This document shows, piece after piece, positions 33,402 to 42,212 of a DNA stretch of 64,000 nucleotides. The stretch spans positions 124,001 through 188,000 of the forward strand of contig NC_014657.1 in assembly GCF_000166335.1 (NCBI RefSeq), written 5' to 3'. A model generated the notes under the pieces. It saw only the letters and a program-made list of their open reading frames with translations, had not been told where the DNA came from and did no database searches. Origin of the DNA: Caldicellulosiruptor owensensis OL. Lineage in GTDB: Bacteria; Bacillota; Thermoanaerobacteria; Caldicellulosiruptorales; Caldicellulosiruptoraceae. Within the stretch, counting starts at the first letter, position 1, and each line of letters begins with the position of its first letter. A program made the translations under genes and the position numbers.

Positions 33402-35501
33402 ATGAAGAAAAAGGTATTAAAATTGTTTGTTTCGGTGTTTGTAATTGTTAATTTTCTGATAACAGGCATAATTTCGTTTGTACAACCTGAGACAAAAACA
33501 GCAGCACAAACAGCAGCAATAACATCTGTCAATTTTGAAGGAAAAGATAAACTTGTATTTTTTGCATACGGTAACGCCAGAATAGCTGTCAAACAAAATA
33601 ATGCAAAAGAAGGTAAAAAGCACGTAAGTGTTGAAAATAGGAAATCTGTGTGGGATAGTATAGGAATAGATGTAAAGGATGTTATGACAAGAGGAAAAAC
33701 ATGGGTTGTATCAGGTTATGTAAGGCATAATGGAAAAAAACCAATACTATTTTCAATAACAGCAGTTTACAATGATGGTAAAGGGATAAAGTATATTCAG
33801 CTTGGCGAAAGAGTTTTGATGCCAAACAAATGGGAGAAGATCTCGGCTAAATGGAAACCGACACTGAAAAATCCCGCTGATTTGATTATTGCAATTCATC
33901 CAACAGTTGATAAGACAACTTCCTACGATGTAGACAATATCCAGATAATGACTGAAGAAGTATATATGTCACAGGCGGACGTGTTCAAGGACACATTTGA
34001 ATCAAACACAACTGTCTGGCAACCAAGAGGTGATGGTGTCAAGATAAAGGTTGACTCCACTAAATCTCATAACGGAGACTGGAGCCTTTATGTAACTGGA
34101 AGGTCGGCATTCTGGCACGGGGTACAGATTCCGTTAACAAAATACCTTGTTCCCGGGAAGAGTTACAAAATTAGTATGTGGGTATACCACACATCAATGG
34201 GCAAGCAGGGGATAATGCTAACAGTTCAGAGAAAGATGGCAGACGAGCAGCAATACAGGTATGACTGGATAGGCGGTAGCCAGATTGAAGGTGATGGCTG
34301 GGTTCAGATAAGAGGGAATTATAATGTGCCAAAGAGTGGGAAAATCGAAGAACTGGTACTTTGTATTTCTTCATGGAATCCGACTCTGTCATTCTGGATA
34401 GATGATGTTACAATTTCGGACCCGACAAGGATTCAACAACCAAACTATGCTCTTCCTGCATTAAAAGAGAAGTATAAGAACGATTTTAAAGTAGGTGTTG
34501 CAATTGGTTATGGTGAACTTATGAGTGATATTGACTCACAGTTCATTGTAAAGCACTTTAACAGCATTACACCTGGAAATGAGATGAAACCGGAGAGTGT
34601 GTTGAGAGGACCAGATAACTATGATTTTACTGTAGCAGATGCTTTTGTTGATTTTGCAAGGAAAAATAATATTGGAATACGAGGGCATACTCTTGTTTGG
34701 CATAACCAGACTCCTGACTGGTTCTTTAAAGATTCCAATGGAAACCTTTTGAAGAAAGATGAACTTTTAAAGAGATTAAAAAACCACATATACACAGTTG
34801 CTGGAAGGTACAAAGGGAAGATATATGCATGGGATGTTGTCAATGAGGCAATAGACGAAACACAACCGGATGGTTTTAGAAGATCTACGTGGTATAACAT
34901 ATGTGGTCCAGAGTATATAGAAAAAGCCTTTATCTGGGCACATGAGGCAGACCCTCAGGCAAAACTCTTTTACAATGACTATAATACAGAGATTCCACAG
35001 AAAAGAATGTTTATATACAACATGATTAAAAATATGAAAGCAAAAGGAATTCCTATTCATGGCGTGGGGCTTCAGTGCCATATAAATGTGGATAATCCAT
35101 CTGTTGATGAGATTGAAGAAACTATAAAACTGTTTAGTACAATACCCGGGCTTGAGATACAGATAACTGAGCTTGATATGAGTTTTTATCAGTGGGGTTC
35201 ATCTGTTTATTACATTGAGCCTTCAAAAGAAATGCTTTTAAAGCAGGCAAAGAAGTATTATGAACTATTTAATCTGTTCAGAAAATACAAGAATGTTATA
35301 AAAAGTGTTACTCTGTGGGGACTTAAAGATGATAATTCATGGCTAAGAGGAGTTTTTAACAAACCAGATTTTCCGCTTTTGTTTGATGAATATTACGATG
35401 GTAAACTGGCTTTCTGGGCATTGATTGATAATTCCATTTTGCCGCAGGATACTAAATTACCAGCACCACCTGCAATACCAAAGATAAAGGCAAAAAAATA
35501 A
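33402..35501 (+). CDS. xynE: Secreted endo-1,4-beta-xylanase, CBM22-CBM22-GH10 (XynE-like)
   Basis: 699 residues: signal peptide (about 1-38), two CBM22-type xylan-binding modules (about 40-185 and 190-345, the second with [17 protein letters not shown]), then GH10 (about 350-690). The acid/base Glu is in WDVVNEAID and the nucleophile in ITELDMS. There is no S-layer anchor or lipobox, so it is probably released. It starts 18 bases after the GH43 gene behind AAGGAGG. It makes the xylo-oligosaccharides that the ABC systems import. Confidence 0.95.
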   Translation: MKKKVLKLFVSVFVIVNFLITGIISFVQPETKTAAQTAAITSVNFEGKDKLVFFAYGNARIAVKQNNAKEGKKHVSVENRKSVWDSIGIDVKDVMTRGKTWVVSGYVRHNGKKPILFSITAVYNDGKGIKYIQLGERVLMPNKWEKISAKWKPTLKNPADLIIAIHPTVDKTTSYDVDNIQIMTEEVYMSQADVFKDTFESNTTVWQPRGDGVKIKVDSTKSHNGDWSLYVTGRSAFWHGVQIPLTKYLVPGKSYKISMWVYHTSMGKQGIMLTVQRKMADEQQYRYDWIGGSQIEGDGWVQIRGNYNVPKSGKIEELVLCISSWNPTLSFWIDDVTISDPTRIQQPNYALPALKEKYKNDFKVGVAIGYGELMSDIDSQFIVKHFNSITPGNEMKPESVLRGPDNYDFTVADAFVDFARKNNIGIRGHTLVWHNQTPDWFFKDSNGNLLKKDELLKRLKNHIYTVAGRYKGKIYAWDVVNEAIDETQPDGFRRSTWYNICGPEYIEKAFIWAHEADPQAKLFYNDYNTEIPQKRMFIYNMIKNMKAKGIPIHGVGLQCHINVDNPSVDEIEETIKLFSTIPGLEIQITELDMSFYQWGSSVYYIEPSKEMLLKQAKKYYELFNLFRKYKNVIKSVTLWGLKDDNSWLRGVFNKPDFPLLFDEYYDGKLAFWALIDNSILPQDTKLPAPPAIPKIKAKK

Positions 35502-35543
35502 AACTGCAATAAATATGAGGAAATTTTATTGGGGGAAATAGAA

Positions 35544-37049
35544 ATGAAATATGTAAAGATTGAGAGAGACAAACAAATAGGTATATTTCCTGATGCGTGG
35601 AAATTCTGTGTTGGTAGTGGTCGGATAGGTCTTGCACTTCAGAAAGAATATATTGAGGCTTTGGCATATGTCCAGAAACATATTGGATTTAAATATTTGA
35701 GAGCTCATGGACTTCTGCATGACGATGTAGGGATATATCGCGAGGACAAGGTAGGGGATAGCACATCACCTTTCTATAATTTCACATACATTGACAGAAT
35801 ATATGATTCATTTTTGGAACTGGGGATACGACCGTTTGTGGAGATTGGGTTCATGCCATCAAGACTTGCGTCTGGCACACAGACAGTGTTTTACTGGAGG
35901 GGGAATGTTACCCCTCCCAGTGACTATAACAAATGGGAAAAGCTTATTAAAGCTGTTGTAAAGCATTTTATTGAAAGATATGGGAAGAAAGAGGTTGAAC
36001 AGTGGCCGTTTGAGATATGGAATGAACCAAATTTGAATGTATTCTGGAAAGACGCAGACCAGTCTGAGTATTTTAAGTTATATGAGGTTACTGTAAAAGC
36101 TATAAAAGAGGTAAATGAAAATATAAAAGTTGGTGGACCGGCTATATGTGGTGGAGGTGAACACTGGATAGATGATTTTCTGAATTTCTGCTACAAAAAC
36201 GGTGTACCTGTTGATTTTGTAACTCGCCATGCATATACTGCAAAACCACCTGAATACACCCCGCATTTTGTGTATCATGACCTTCATCCAATTGACTACA
36301 TGATAAACGAGTTCAAAGAGGTGAGAAATCAAGTAAAGAATTCACCTTTTCCAAACTTGCCTGTTCATATAACTGAATACAATAGTTCTTATCATCCGCT
36401 GTGCCCTGTACATGATACTCCATTTAACGCTGCTTATCTTGCAAGGGTGTTAAGTGAAGGTGGTGACTATGTAGATTCATTTTCTTACTGGACGTTCAGC
36501 GACGTGTTTGAGGAAGCTGATATTCCAAGGTCAATCTTTCATGGAGGTTTTGGACTTGTTGCATTTAACAATATTCCTAAACCTGTTTTTCACATGTTTA
36601 CATTTTTCAATGCAATGGGTAAAAAGGTTTTATACAGAGACGAACACATTTTAGTAACTCAAAGAGAAGATGGTTCAATCGCAATTGTTGCATGGAACGA
36701 GGTAATAAGCAGAGAATGTGAACAGGAAAGACAGTACAAGCTTAAGATACCTGTTGAGTTTGAAGACATCTTTGTAAAACAAAAATTAATTGATGAGGAT
36801 CACGGGAATCCGTGGAAAACATGGATTGATATGGGTAGACCAAGATTTCCAACAAAAGAGCAAATAGAAACATTGAGGGAAGTAGCAAAACCATATATTA
36901 GCACATGGAGGACTAAATCTGAGAATGGTTATGTGACTCTCGAGATCAAACTTGGCAAGAATGCGGTTGTGCTGTATGAACTTTCAAAGGTAAATGACCA
37001 GACACACACATATATAGGACTTGACGACAGTAAAATCCCCGGTTATTAA
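35544..37049 (+). CDS. xynB: GH39 beta-xylosidase (XynB-like)
   Basis: About 501 residues, no signal peptide, hence cytoplasmic. A TIM barrel with the acid/base Glu in IWNEPN (residue 161) and the nucleophile in HITEYN (residue 278), matching E160 and E277 of the characterised Thermoanaerobacterium GH39 enzyme as I recall it; the C-terminal beta domain ends with [13 protein letters not shown] as in that enzyme. It releases xylose from imported xylo-oligosaccharides. The start is set at ATG 35544 behind GGGGG; a TTG at 35529 behind GAGG is also possible. Confidence 0.95.
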   Translation: MKYVKIERDKQIGIFPDAWKFCVGSGRIGLALQKEYIEALAYVQKHIGFKYLRAHGLLHDDVGIYREDKVGDSTSPFYNFTYIDRIYDSFLELGIRPFVEIGFMPSRLASGTQTVFYWRGNVTPPSDYNKWEKLIKAVVKHFIERYGKKEVEQWPFEIWNEPNLNVFWKDADQSEYFKLYEVTVKAIKEVNENIKVGGPAICGGGEHWIDDFLNFCYKNGVPVDFVTRHAYTAKPPEYTPHFVYHDLHPIDYMINEFKEVRNQVKNSPFPNLPVHITEYNSSYHPLCPVHDTPFNAAYLARVLSEGGDYVDSFSYWTFSDVFEEADIPRSIFHGGFGLVAFNNIPKPVFHMFTFFNAMGKKVLYRDEHILVTQREDGSIAIVAWNEVISRECEQERQYKLKIPVEFEDIFVKQKLIDEDHGNPWKTWIDMGRPRFPTKEQIETLREVAKPYISTWRTKSENGYVTLEIKLGKNAVVLYELSKVNDQTHTYIGLDDSKIPGY

Positions 37050-37074
37050 AAAATGAAAGGTGGGTTTGTATTTG

Positions 37075-38088
37075 ATGAGTGAATATCAAGATAAAACAAT
37101 TCCTTCGCTGGCAGAAAAGTATAAAGAATATTTTAAAATTGGTGCTGCTGTTACTGTAAAAGATCTTGAAGGTGTACATGGAGAAATTCTTGTCAAGCAT
37201 TTTAATAGTTTAACACCCGAAAATGATATGAAGTTTGAAAGAATACATCCAGATGAACACAGGTATAACTTTGATGCGGTTGATAAAATGAAGGAATTTG
37301 CTATTAAAAATAATATGAAGATGAGAGGTCACACATTTGTTTGGCACAATCAGACACCAGAATGGGTTTTCAAAGACAGAGAAGGCAATGATGTCTCACG
37401 AGAACTTCTAATTGAAAGGTTAAGGGAGCACATAAAAACTGTATGTGACAGATACAGGGACATAGTTTATGCGTGGGATGTTGTTAACGAAGCTGTCGAA
37501 GATAAGACAGAAAAATTACTCAGAGACTCAAACTGGAGAAGGATCATAGGTGATGATTACATCAAAATTGCTTTCGAGATAGCAAAAGAATATGCAGGAG
37601 AAGGCAAACTGTTTTATAACGATTACAATAACGAAATGCCTTACAAGTTAGAAAAGACATACAAACTTTTAAAAGAACTGATTGATAAAGAGACTCCTAT
37701 AGATGGAATTGGGATACAGGCTCACTGGAATATATGGGATAAAAACCTGATAGATAATCTGAAAAGAGCAATTGAGATGTATGCTTCCTTGGGCTTGGAA
37801 ATTCAAATTACTGAGCTTGATATGTCTGTTTTTGAATTTGAAGATAGAAGAACTGATCTTTTAGAGCCTGCTGAAGAGATGATGGAGTTACAAGCAAAGG
37901 TATATGAAGATGTATTCAAAGTGTTTAGAGAATATAAAGGTGTAATAACATCAGTTACATTTTGGGGTATAAGCGACAAACATACATGGAAAGATAATTT
38001 CCCTGTTATAGGACGAAAAGACTGGCCACTTCTTTTTGATGTAAATGGAAAGCCTAAAGAAGCATTTTTCAGGATTGTTAATTTTTAG
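37075..38088 (+). CDS. xynA: Intracellular GH10 endo-xylanase (XynA-like)
   Basis: About 337 residues, a single GH10 domain without signal peptide or binding module. Catalytic Glu residues are in WDVVNEAVE and [10 protein letters not shown]; the RGHTFVWHNQTPEW substrate-site segment is intact. It closely resembles C. saccharolyticus XynA. Its cytoplasmic location suggests it trims longer imported oligosaccharides for the GH39 enzyme. It begins at ATG 37075 (a GTG and two TTG codons lie in frame just upstream) after AAAGGTGG. Confidence 0.94.
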   Translation: MSEYQDKTIPSLAEKYKEYFKIGAAVTVKDLEGVHGEILVKHFNSLTPENDMKFERIHPDEHRYNFDAVDKMKEFAIKNNMKMRGHTFVWHNQTPEWVFKDREGNDVSRELLIERLREHIKTVCDRYRDIVYAWDVVNEAVEDKTEKLLRDSNWRRIIGDDYIKIAFEIAKEYAGEGKLFYNDYNNEMPYKLEKTYKLLKELIDKETPIDGIGIQAHWNIWDKNLIDNLKRAIEMYASLGLEIQITELDMSVFEFEDRRTDLLEPAEEMMELQAKVYEDVFKVFREYKGVITSVTFWGISDKHTWKDNFPVIGRKDWPLLFDVNGKPKEAFFRIVNF

Positions 38089-38140
38089 ATAGCATATTTA
38101 GGTTAACCATTTGAAGTAATTTGCAGGAGTGATTAAATCA

Positions 38141-38941
38141 ATGGCTATTTTTGAGATCAATTTTTATTCAAAAATGTTGAAAAGAAGCACAACACTGATG
38201 GCAGTTTTACCTGTAGACAGGTTTGACAAAAGCTTTTCCAAAAAAACAGATGTTGATAATTTAAAGACACTCTATCTTCTGCATGGATATGCAGGGAATC
38301 ATATGGATTGGCTATATGGTGCACAGATTGTAGAACTGTCTTTACGTTTTAATGTTGCAATATTCATGCCATCCGGGGAAAACAGTTTTTATCTTGATGA
38401 TGAAGACAAAGAAGCATATTACAGTGAATTTTTAGGCAGAGAGCTGATAGAATTTACAAGAAATATATTTCCAATACCTGAAGAGAAGAACAAGACATTA
38501 ATTGGCGGGCTTTCAATGGGTGGATATGGTGCGCTGAGAAATGGTTTGAAGTACAATGAGGTGTTTGGAGGAATAATTGCTCTTTCATCAGCCTTGATAG
38601 TTCATAAAATAGCTGGTATAACACCTGATTTTAACAACGGAATAGCAAGTTATAAGTATTATAGACATGTATTTGGAGATTTAAATTCTTTGATTGGCAG
38701 TGATAAAGATATAAATGCACTTGCTAAAAAGTTGAAAGAAGAGGGTGCAGACATTCCAAGGATATACATGGCATGTGGTAAAGATGATTTTCTTATTCAG
38801 GAAAACAGAGACCTTTATAATTACCTAAAACAAATAGGATTAGATGTGACATACGAAGAAGATGAAGGGACTCACGATTGGCAATTCTGGAACAAGTACA
38901 TCTTCAAGGCTTTTGAATGGGTAAACAAGGTTTTTGGTTAA
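38141..38941 (+). CDS. xynC: Acetyl(xylan) esterase, esterase-D family (XynC-like)
   Basis: About 266 residues, alpha/beta hydrolase of the esterase-D type, no signal peptide. The nucleophile Ser125 is in GGLSMGGYG, the acid is Asp215 or Asp216 in CGKDDFL, and the His is H245 in GTHDW; LLHGYAG forms the oxyanion region. It resembles the acetylesterase XynC of C. saccharolyticus and would strip acetyl groups from imported acetylated xylo-oligosaccharides. The start is ATG 38141; the GTG at 38129 is part of the CAGGAGTG ribosome site. Confidence 0.92.
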   Translation: MAIFEINFYSKMLKRSTTLMAVLPVDRFDKSFSKKTDVDNLKTLYLLHGYAGNHMDWLYGAQIVELSLRFNVAIFMPSGENSFYLDDEDKEAYYSEFLGRELIEFTRNIFPIPEEKNKTLIGGLSMGGYGALRNGLKYNEVFGGIIALSSALIVHKIAGITPDFNNGIASYKYYRHVFGDLNSLIGSDKDINALAKKLKEEGADIPRIYMACGKDDFLIQENRDLYNYLKQIGLDVTYEEDEGTHDWQFWNKYIFKAFEWVNKVFG

Positions 38942-38955
38942 AATTTTATAAAATA

Positions 38956-38990
38956 GGAAGGAATTTTTGCCTCCTCTCCTTCCCTTTTTC
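38956..38990 (+). terminator. Terminator after xynC
   Basis: GGAAGGA (38956-38962) pairs with TCCTTCC (38977-38983), followed by CTTTTTC. It probably ends, at least partly, the long transcript from 14.1 kb. Confidence 0.65.
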
Positions 38991-39044
38991 TTGCATTAAT
39001 ATTTTAAAGCATAATTAATAGATTTTGAAAGGAGAGATGTAAAG

Positions 39045-40493
39045 ATGAAAATAGAACTTTACCCTGAAAAGACTTCAGGGAAAATTAATAAGTTTTGGAC
39101 AAAATGTGTTGGAAGCTGTCATGCTGCAACTGCTCTGAGAGAAGACTGGAGGAGACAACTAAGAAAATGCAGGCAAGAACTTGGTTTTGAATATCTCAGA
39201 TGTCATGGATGGCTGAACGATGACATGAGTGTTTGCTTCAGAAATGAAGATGGTAAATTATGGTTTTCGTTTTTCAATATTGATACTATTATAGATTTTT
39301 TGCTTGACATTGGGATGAAACCTTTTATCGAACTGAGTTTTATGCCTGAAGCTTTAGCGTCTGGCACAAAAACAGTTTTTCATTACAAAGGGAACATTAC
39401 TCCTCCAAAATCATATGAAGAATGGGGACAGCTTGTTGAAGAACTTGCAAGACATCTTGTAAAAAGATATGGCAAAAATGAGGTTAAAGAATGGTTTTTT
39501 GAGGTATGGAACGAACCAAACTTAAAAGACTTTTTCTGGGCAGGGACAATGGAAGAGTATTTTGAACTTTACAAACATGCAGCATTTGCAATAAAGAAAG
39601 TGGACCCTGACTTGAAAGTTGGTGGACCTGCATCGGCAATAGATGCATGGATACCAGAGCTTAAAGAATTTTGTGAGAAAAATAACGTCCCAATTGATTT
39701 TATTTCAACTCACCAGTATCCTACGGACCTGGCTTTCAGTACAAGTTCTAATATGGAAGAGGCTATGGCAAAAGCAAAGAGGGGTGAACTTGCAGACAGA
39801 GTAAAGAAGGCAATAGAAGAAGCATCACCGTTACCTGTTTATTACACTGAGTGGAACAACTCGCCAAGTCCACGAGACCCGTACCATGACATTCCATATG
39901 ACGCTGCGTTTATTGTGAAGACTATAATAGATATTGTTGATTTGCCGCTTGGTTGTTATTCGTACTGGACGTTCACAGATATATTTGAAGAATGCGGTCA
40001 GAGTTCCTTGCCTTTTCATGGTGGATTTGGACTTTTAAACATTCACGGTATACCAAAACCGTCATACAGAGCATTTCAGATTTTGGATAAGCTAAATGGA
40101 GAGAAAATAAATGCAGAGGCAGAAGATATAAGTCCAACTATTGACTTTATAGCTACCAAAAATAATAATGAAATAGTGCTTATAATATCAAACCATAATG
40201 TTCCACTATCTCCAATAGAAAACGAAAATATATTGGTTACTGTAAATGGACTTAAAGGGTGTAAAGAAATATCTATAGAGAGGATTGACGAGTATAATGC
40301 AAATCCGAAAAGAAAATGGGTTGAGATGGGGAGTCCTGAATATCTCAATAAAGATCAAATCGAGGAACTAATAGAAGCATCAAAACCAAAGAAAGAAGTA
40401 GTTTCATGGAGAATTACAGGTGACAATCAGCTTGCATTTGAGTTAAACATTTTGCCTCATTCAGTTCTGGGAGTTACGATAAAAACTGAGTAA
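39045..40493 (+). CDS. Second GH39-family glycosidase
   Basis: 482 residues, no signal peptide. The acid/base Glu lies in FEVWNEPNLKDFFW and the nucleophile in VYYTEWNNSPSPRD; the segment EALASGTKTVFHYKGNITPP parallels the GH39 enzyme upstream, and the C-terminal beta domain is conserved. The active-site surroundings differ (CHGWLNDDMSV, STHQYPTDLAF), so it may prefer another linkage or substituted xyloside. GGAGAG precedes the ATG. It lies between a terminator and a hairpin, so it may be transcribed separately. Confidence 0.9.
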   Translation: MKIELYPEKTSGKINKFWTKCVGSCHAATALREDWRRQLRKCRQELGFEYLRCHGWLNDDMSVCFRNEDGKLWFSFFNIDTIIDFLLDIGMKPFIELSFMPEALASGTKTVFHYKGNITPPKSYEEWGQLVEELARHLVKRYGKNEVKEWFFEVWNEPNLKDFFWAGTMEEYFELYKHAAFAIKKVDPDLKVGGPASAIDAWIPELKEFCEKNNVPIDFISTHQYPTDLAFSTSSNMEEAMAKAKRGELADRVKKAIEEASPLPVYYTEWNNSPSPRDPYHDIPYDAAFIVKTIIDIVDLPLGCYSYWTFTDIFEECGQSSLPFHGGFGLLNIHGIPKPSYRAFQILDKLNGEKINAEAEDISPTIDFIATKNNNEIVLIISNHNVPLSPIENENILVTVNGLKGCKEISIERIDEYNANPKRKWVEMGSPEYLNKDQIEELIEASKPKKEVVSWRITGDNQLAFELNILPHSVLGVTIKTE

Positions 40494-40552
40494 TATATAA
40501 AGCTAAAAACGTAAAACCACCAGATTTTTGTTTTTGAAAATTTTTGCCCCTC

Positions 40553-40600
40553 CTCATAGCAGCATATTTGTTTTAAAACATATTTTACTGTGGCTATGAG
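40553..40600. repeat. Inverted repeat before the GH10 lipoprotein gene
   Basis: CTCATAGC (40553-40560) and GCTATGAG (40593-40600) are exact complements, and an AT-rich partial palindrome fills the loop. No T-tract follows. It may be an operator or mRNA hairpin separating the GH39 and GH10 units. Confidence 0.5.
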
Positions 40601-40646
40601 AAGGGTTTACCCCATTTTGAAGGGTAAGGAATTGTTTGAAAGTGCT

Positions 40647-40652
40647 TATAAT
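40647..40652 (+). promoter_or_regulatory. Candidate -10 box of the GH10 lipoprotein gene
   Basis: TATAAT lies 25 bases before the start codon, with its predicted start just ahead of the GGGGAGGG ribosome site. No convincing -35 box is visible, so this is tentative. Confidence 0.35.
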
Positions 40653-40676
40653 AGAGATAAATGGGGAGGGAAAATA

Positions 40677-42032
40677 ATGAAAGAGAAAAGAAAATGGATG
40701 GGTGTCCTGTCATCTGTGGTGTTAGGTATAGTGATGATTTTCTTTCTCACCTCATGTTCAATTCAATCTGCTTTGGATCAGAAAAGGGCTGTTGAAAAAA
40801 TCATGGGCAGCGTAAATGAAAGTGAAGACAAAACAAATATATGGGGGCAATCACCGGTGATTGGAAAAAATGAAAATGCTCAGAATGAATCAAAAAAAAC
40901 TCAAAAGAATCCTGGAACTGAAACTGCAAAAGATTATGCATTAAAGGACGTGTATGCAGACTATTTTTTGGTTGGAGCAGCGATTAACGGGTCGTCTGTA
41001 GAAACTGCTGCTATTAATCATCCTGGGATGGCTGCAATTTTGAAGAAACATTTTAACAGCACCACTCTTTCTAATTTAATGAAACCGCAATACCTTTTGG
41101 ATTATGAAGCTACAAAAAAGAGCAAAGATGGAATGCCTGTGTGCAGGTTTGACAGTTGTATACCTTCTCTAGAGTTTTGCAGGAAAAATGGTATAAAGAT
41201 GAGAGGACATGTTCTTGTGTGGCACAATCAGACACCTGAATGGTTTTTCCACAAAGATTACGATGTATCCAAACCACTGGTAGATGCAGCCACAATGGAG
41301 CGCAGACTTGAAAGCTATATAAAACAGGTAATTGAATTTTGTCAAAAAAATTACCCAGGTGTTGTCTATTGCTGGGATGTGGTTAATGAAGCTATAAATG
41401 ATGATGGAACATGGCGTGAAAACAATAATAATTGGTATACTATCATGAGAGAAAGCTATGTAGAAAAAGCATTTGTTTTCGCCAGAAAGTATGCTGATAA
41501 AAACGTTACACTATTCTACAACGATTATAATGTTTTTCTTCCTGCCAAAAGAGAGGCTATTTATAATCTTGCGAAAAAACTGAAAGTAAAAGGATTGATT
41601 GACGGATTAGGGCTTCAACCTACGGTTGGGCTGGATTTTCCCGAGCTAGATTCTGATAAGTCAAGTTCGAGTTTTAAAAAGACTCTTGAAAAGTTTGCAG
41701 AGATAGGGTTACAGATTCATATTACAGAGCTGCATTTTGAAATAGAAGGTGATGAGAGCAATAGAACTCCTGAAAATCTTAAAAAACAGGCAGACAGATA
41801 TTATGAAATGATGAAGTTGCTTCTCAAAGAAGATAAAGAAAATGGAGGACCGTGTAACATTACATGTGTTACAGTTTTTGGAATATGTGATGATTTTCCA
41901 ATGTATAAAAACTTCAAACAATGTCGTTATTTATGGGATAAAAACTGTAATCCAAAACTTGCTTTTTATTCATTCCTCCAGGCTGGTCTTGATTGGAAAG
42001 CGTCCTTAAATAAAAACAAAAAGGATAAATGA
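40677..42032 (+). CDS. GH10 xylanase-like lipoprotein
   Basis: About 451 residues. A lipoprotein signal peptide ends in FLTSC-S, so Cys27 should be lipidated and the enzyme held on the outer face of the membrane. After a linker of about 65 residues rich in Asn, Lys and Glu comes a GH10 barrel. The acid/base Glu is in WDVVNEAIN; the nucleophile is in HITELHFEI, where most GH10 enzymes read ITELD. The barrel has several insertions (for example MRESYVEKAF, GLDFPELDSDKSSSS). The start is set at ATG 40677 behind GGGGAGGG. Confidence 0.9.
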   Translation: MKEKRKWMGVLSSVVLGIVMIFFLTSCSIQSALDQKRAVEKIMGSVNESEDKTNIWGQSPVIGKNENAQNESKKTQKNPGTETAKDYALKDVYADYFLVGAAINGSSVETAAINHPGMAAILKKHFNSTTLSNLMKPQYLLDYEATKKSKDGMPVCRFDSCIPSLEFCRKNGIKMRGHVLVWHNQTPEWFFHKDYDVSKPLVDAATMERRLESYIKQVIEFCQKNYPGVVYCWDVVNEAINDDGTWRENNNNWYTIMRESYVEKAFVFARKYADKNVTLFYNDYNVFLPAKREAIYNLAKKLKVKGLIDGLGLQPTVGLDFPELDSDKSSSSFKKTLEKFAEIGLQIHITELHFEIEGDESNRTPENLKKQADRYYEMMKLLLKEDKENGGPCNITCVTVFGICDDFPMYKNFKQCRYLWDKNCNPKLAFYSFLQAGLDWKASLNKNKKDK

Positions 42033-42090
42033 TTAATTTTTTCTTTTATAGTAAATACTATTTATTTTGAAATGCATTCAATTTTTGGTT

Positions 42091-42119
42091 TTGACATCTC
42101 AAACAATGTCAATTAAAAT
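42091..42119 (+). promoter_or_regulatory. Candidate promoter of the M23 peptidase gene
   Basis: TTGACA (42091-42096), 17 bp, TAAAAT (42114-42119). The predicted transcript would pass through the hairpin at 42165-42185 before reaching the gene. Confidence 0.6.
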
Positions 42120-42164
42120 AAAAGTATAGGATTTTGCATATTCAACATAGTATAAATTATATAG

Positions 42165-42195
42165 AAGGGTAACTAAAATACCCTTTTATTTTTTG
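42165..42195 (+). terminator. Terminator-like hairpin in front of the M23 peptidase gene
   Basis: AAGGGTA (42165-42171) pairs with TACCCTT (42179-42185), followed by TTATTTTTT. It lies after the candidate promoter and 18 bases before the GTG start, so it may attenuate the gene rather than end the xylan locus. Confidence 0.6.
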
Positions 42196-42212
42196 TAGCA
42201 GGGGGTGTTCTT

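Noticed and set aside
40921-41010. Question whether the GH10 lipoprotein has a missing catalytic residue
   Set aside because: Both catalytic glutamates are present (VVNEAIN and ITELHFE); only the residue after the nucleophile motif is unusual.
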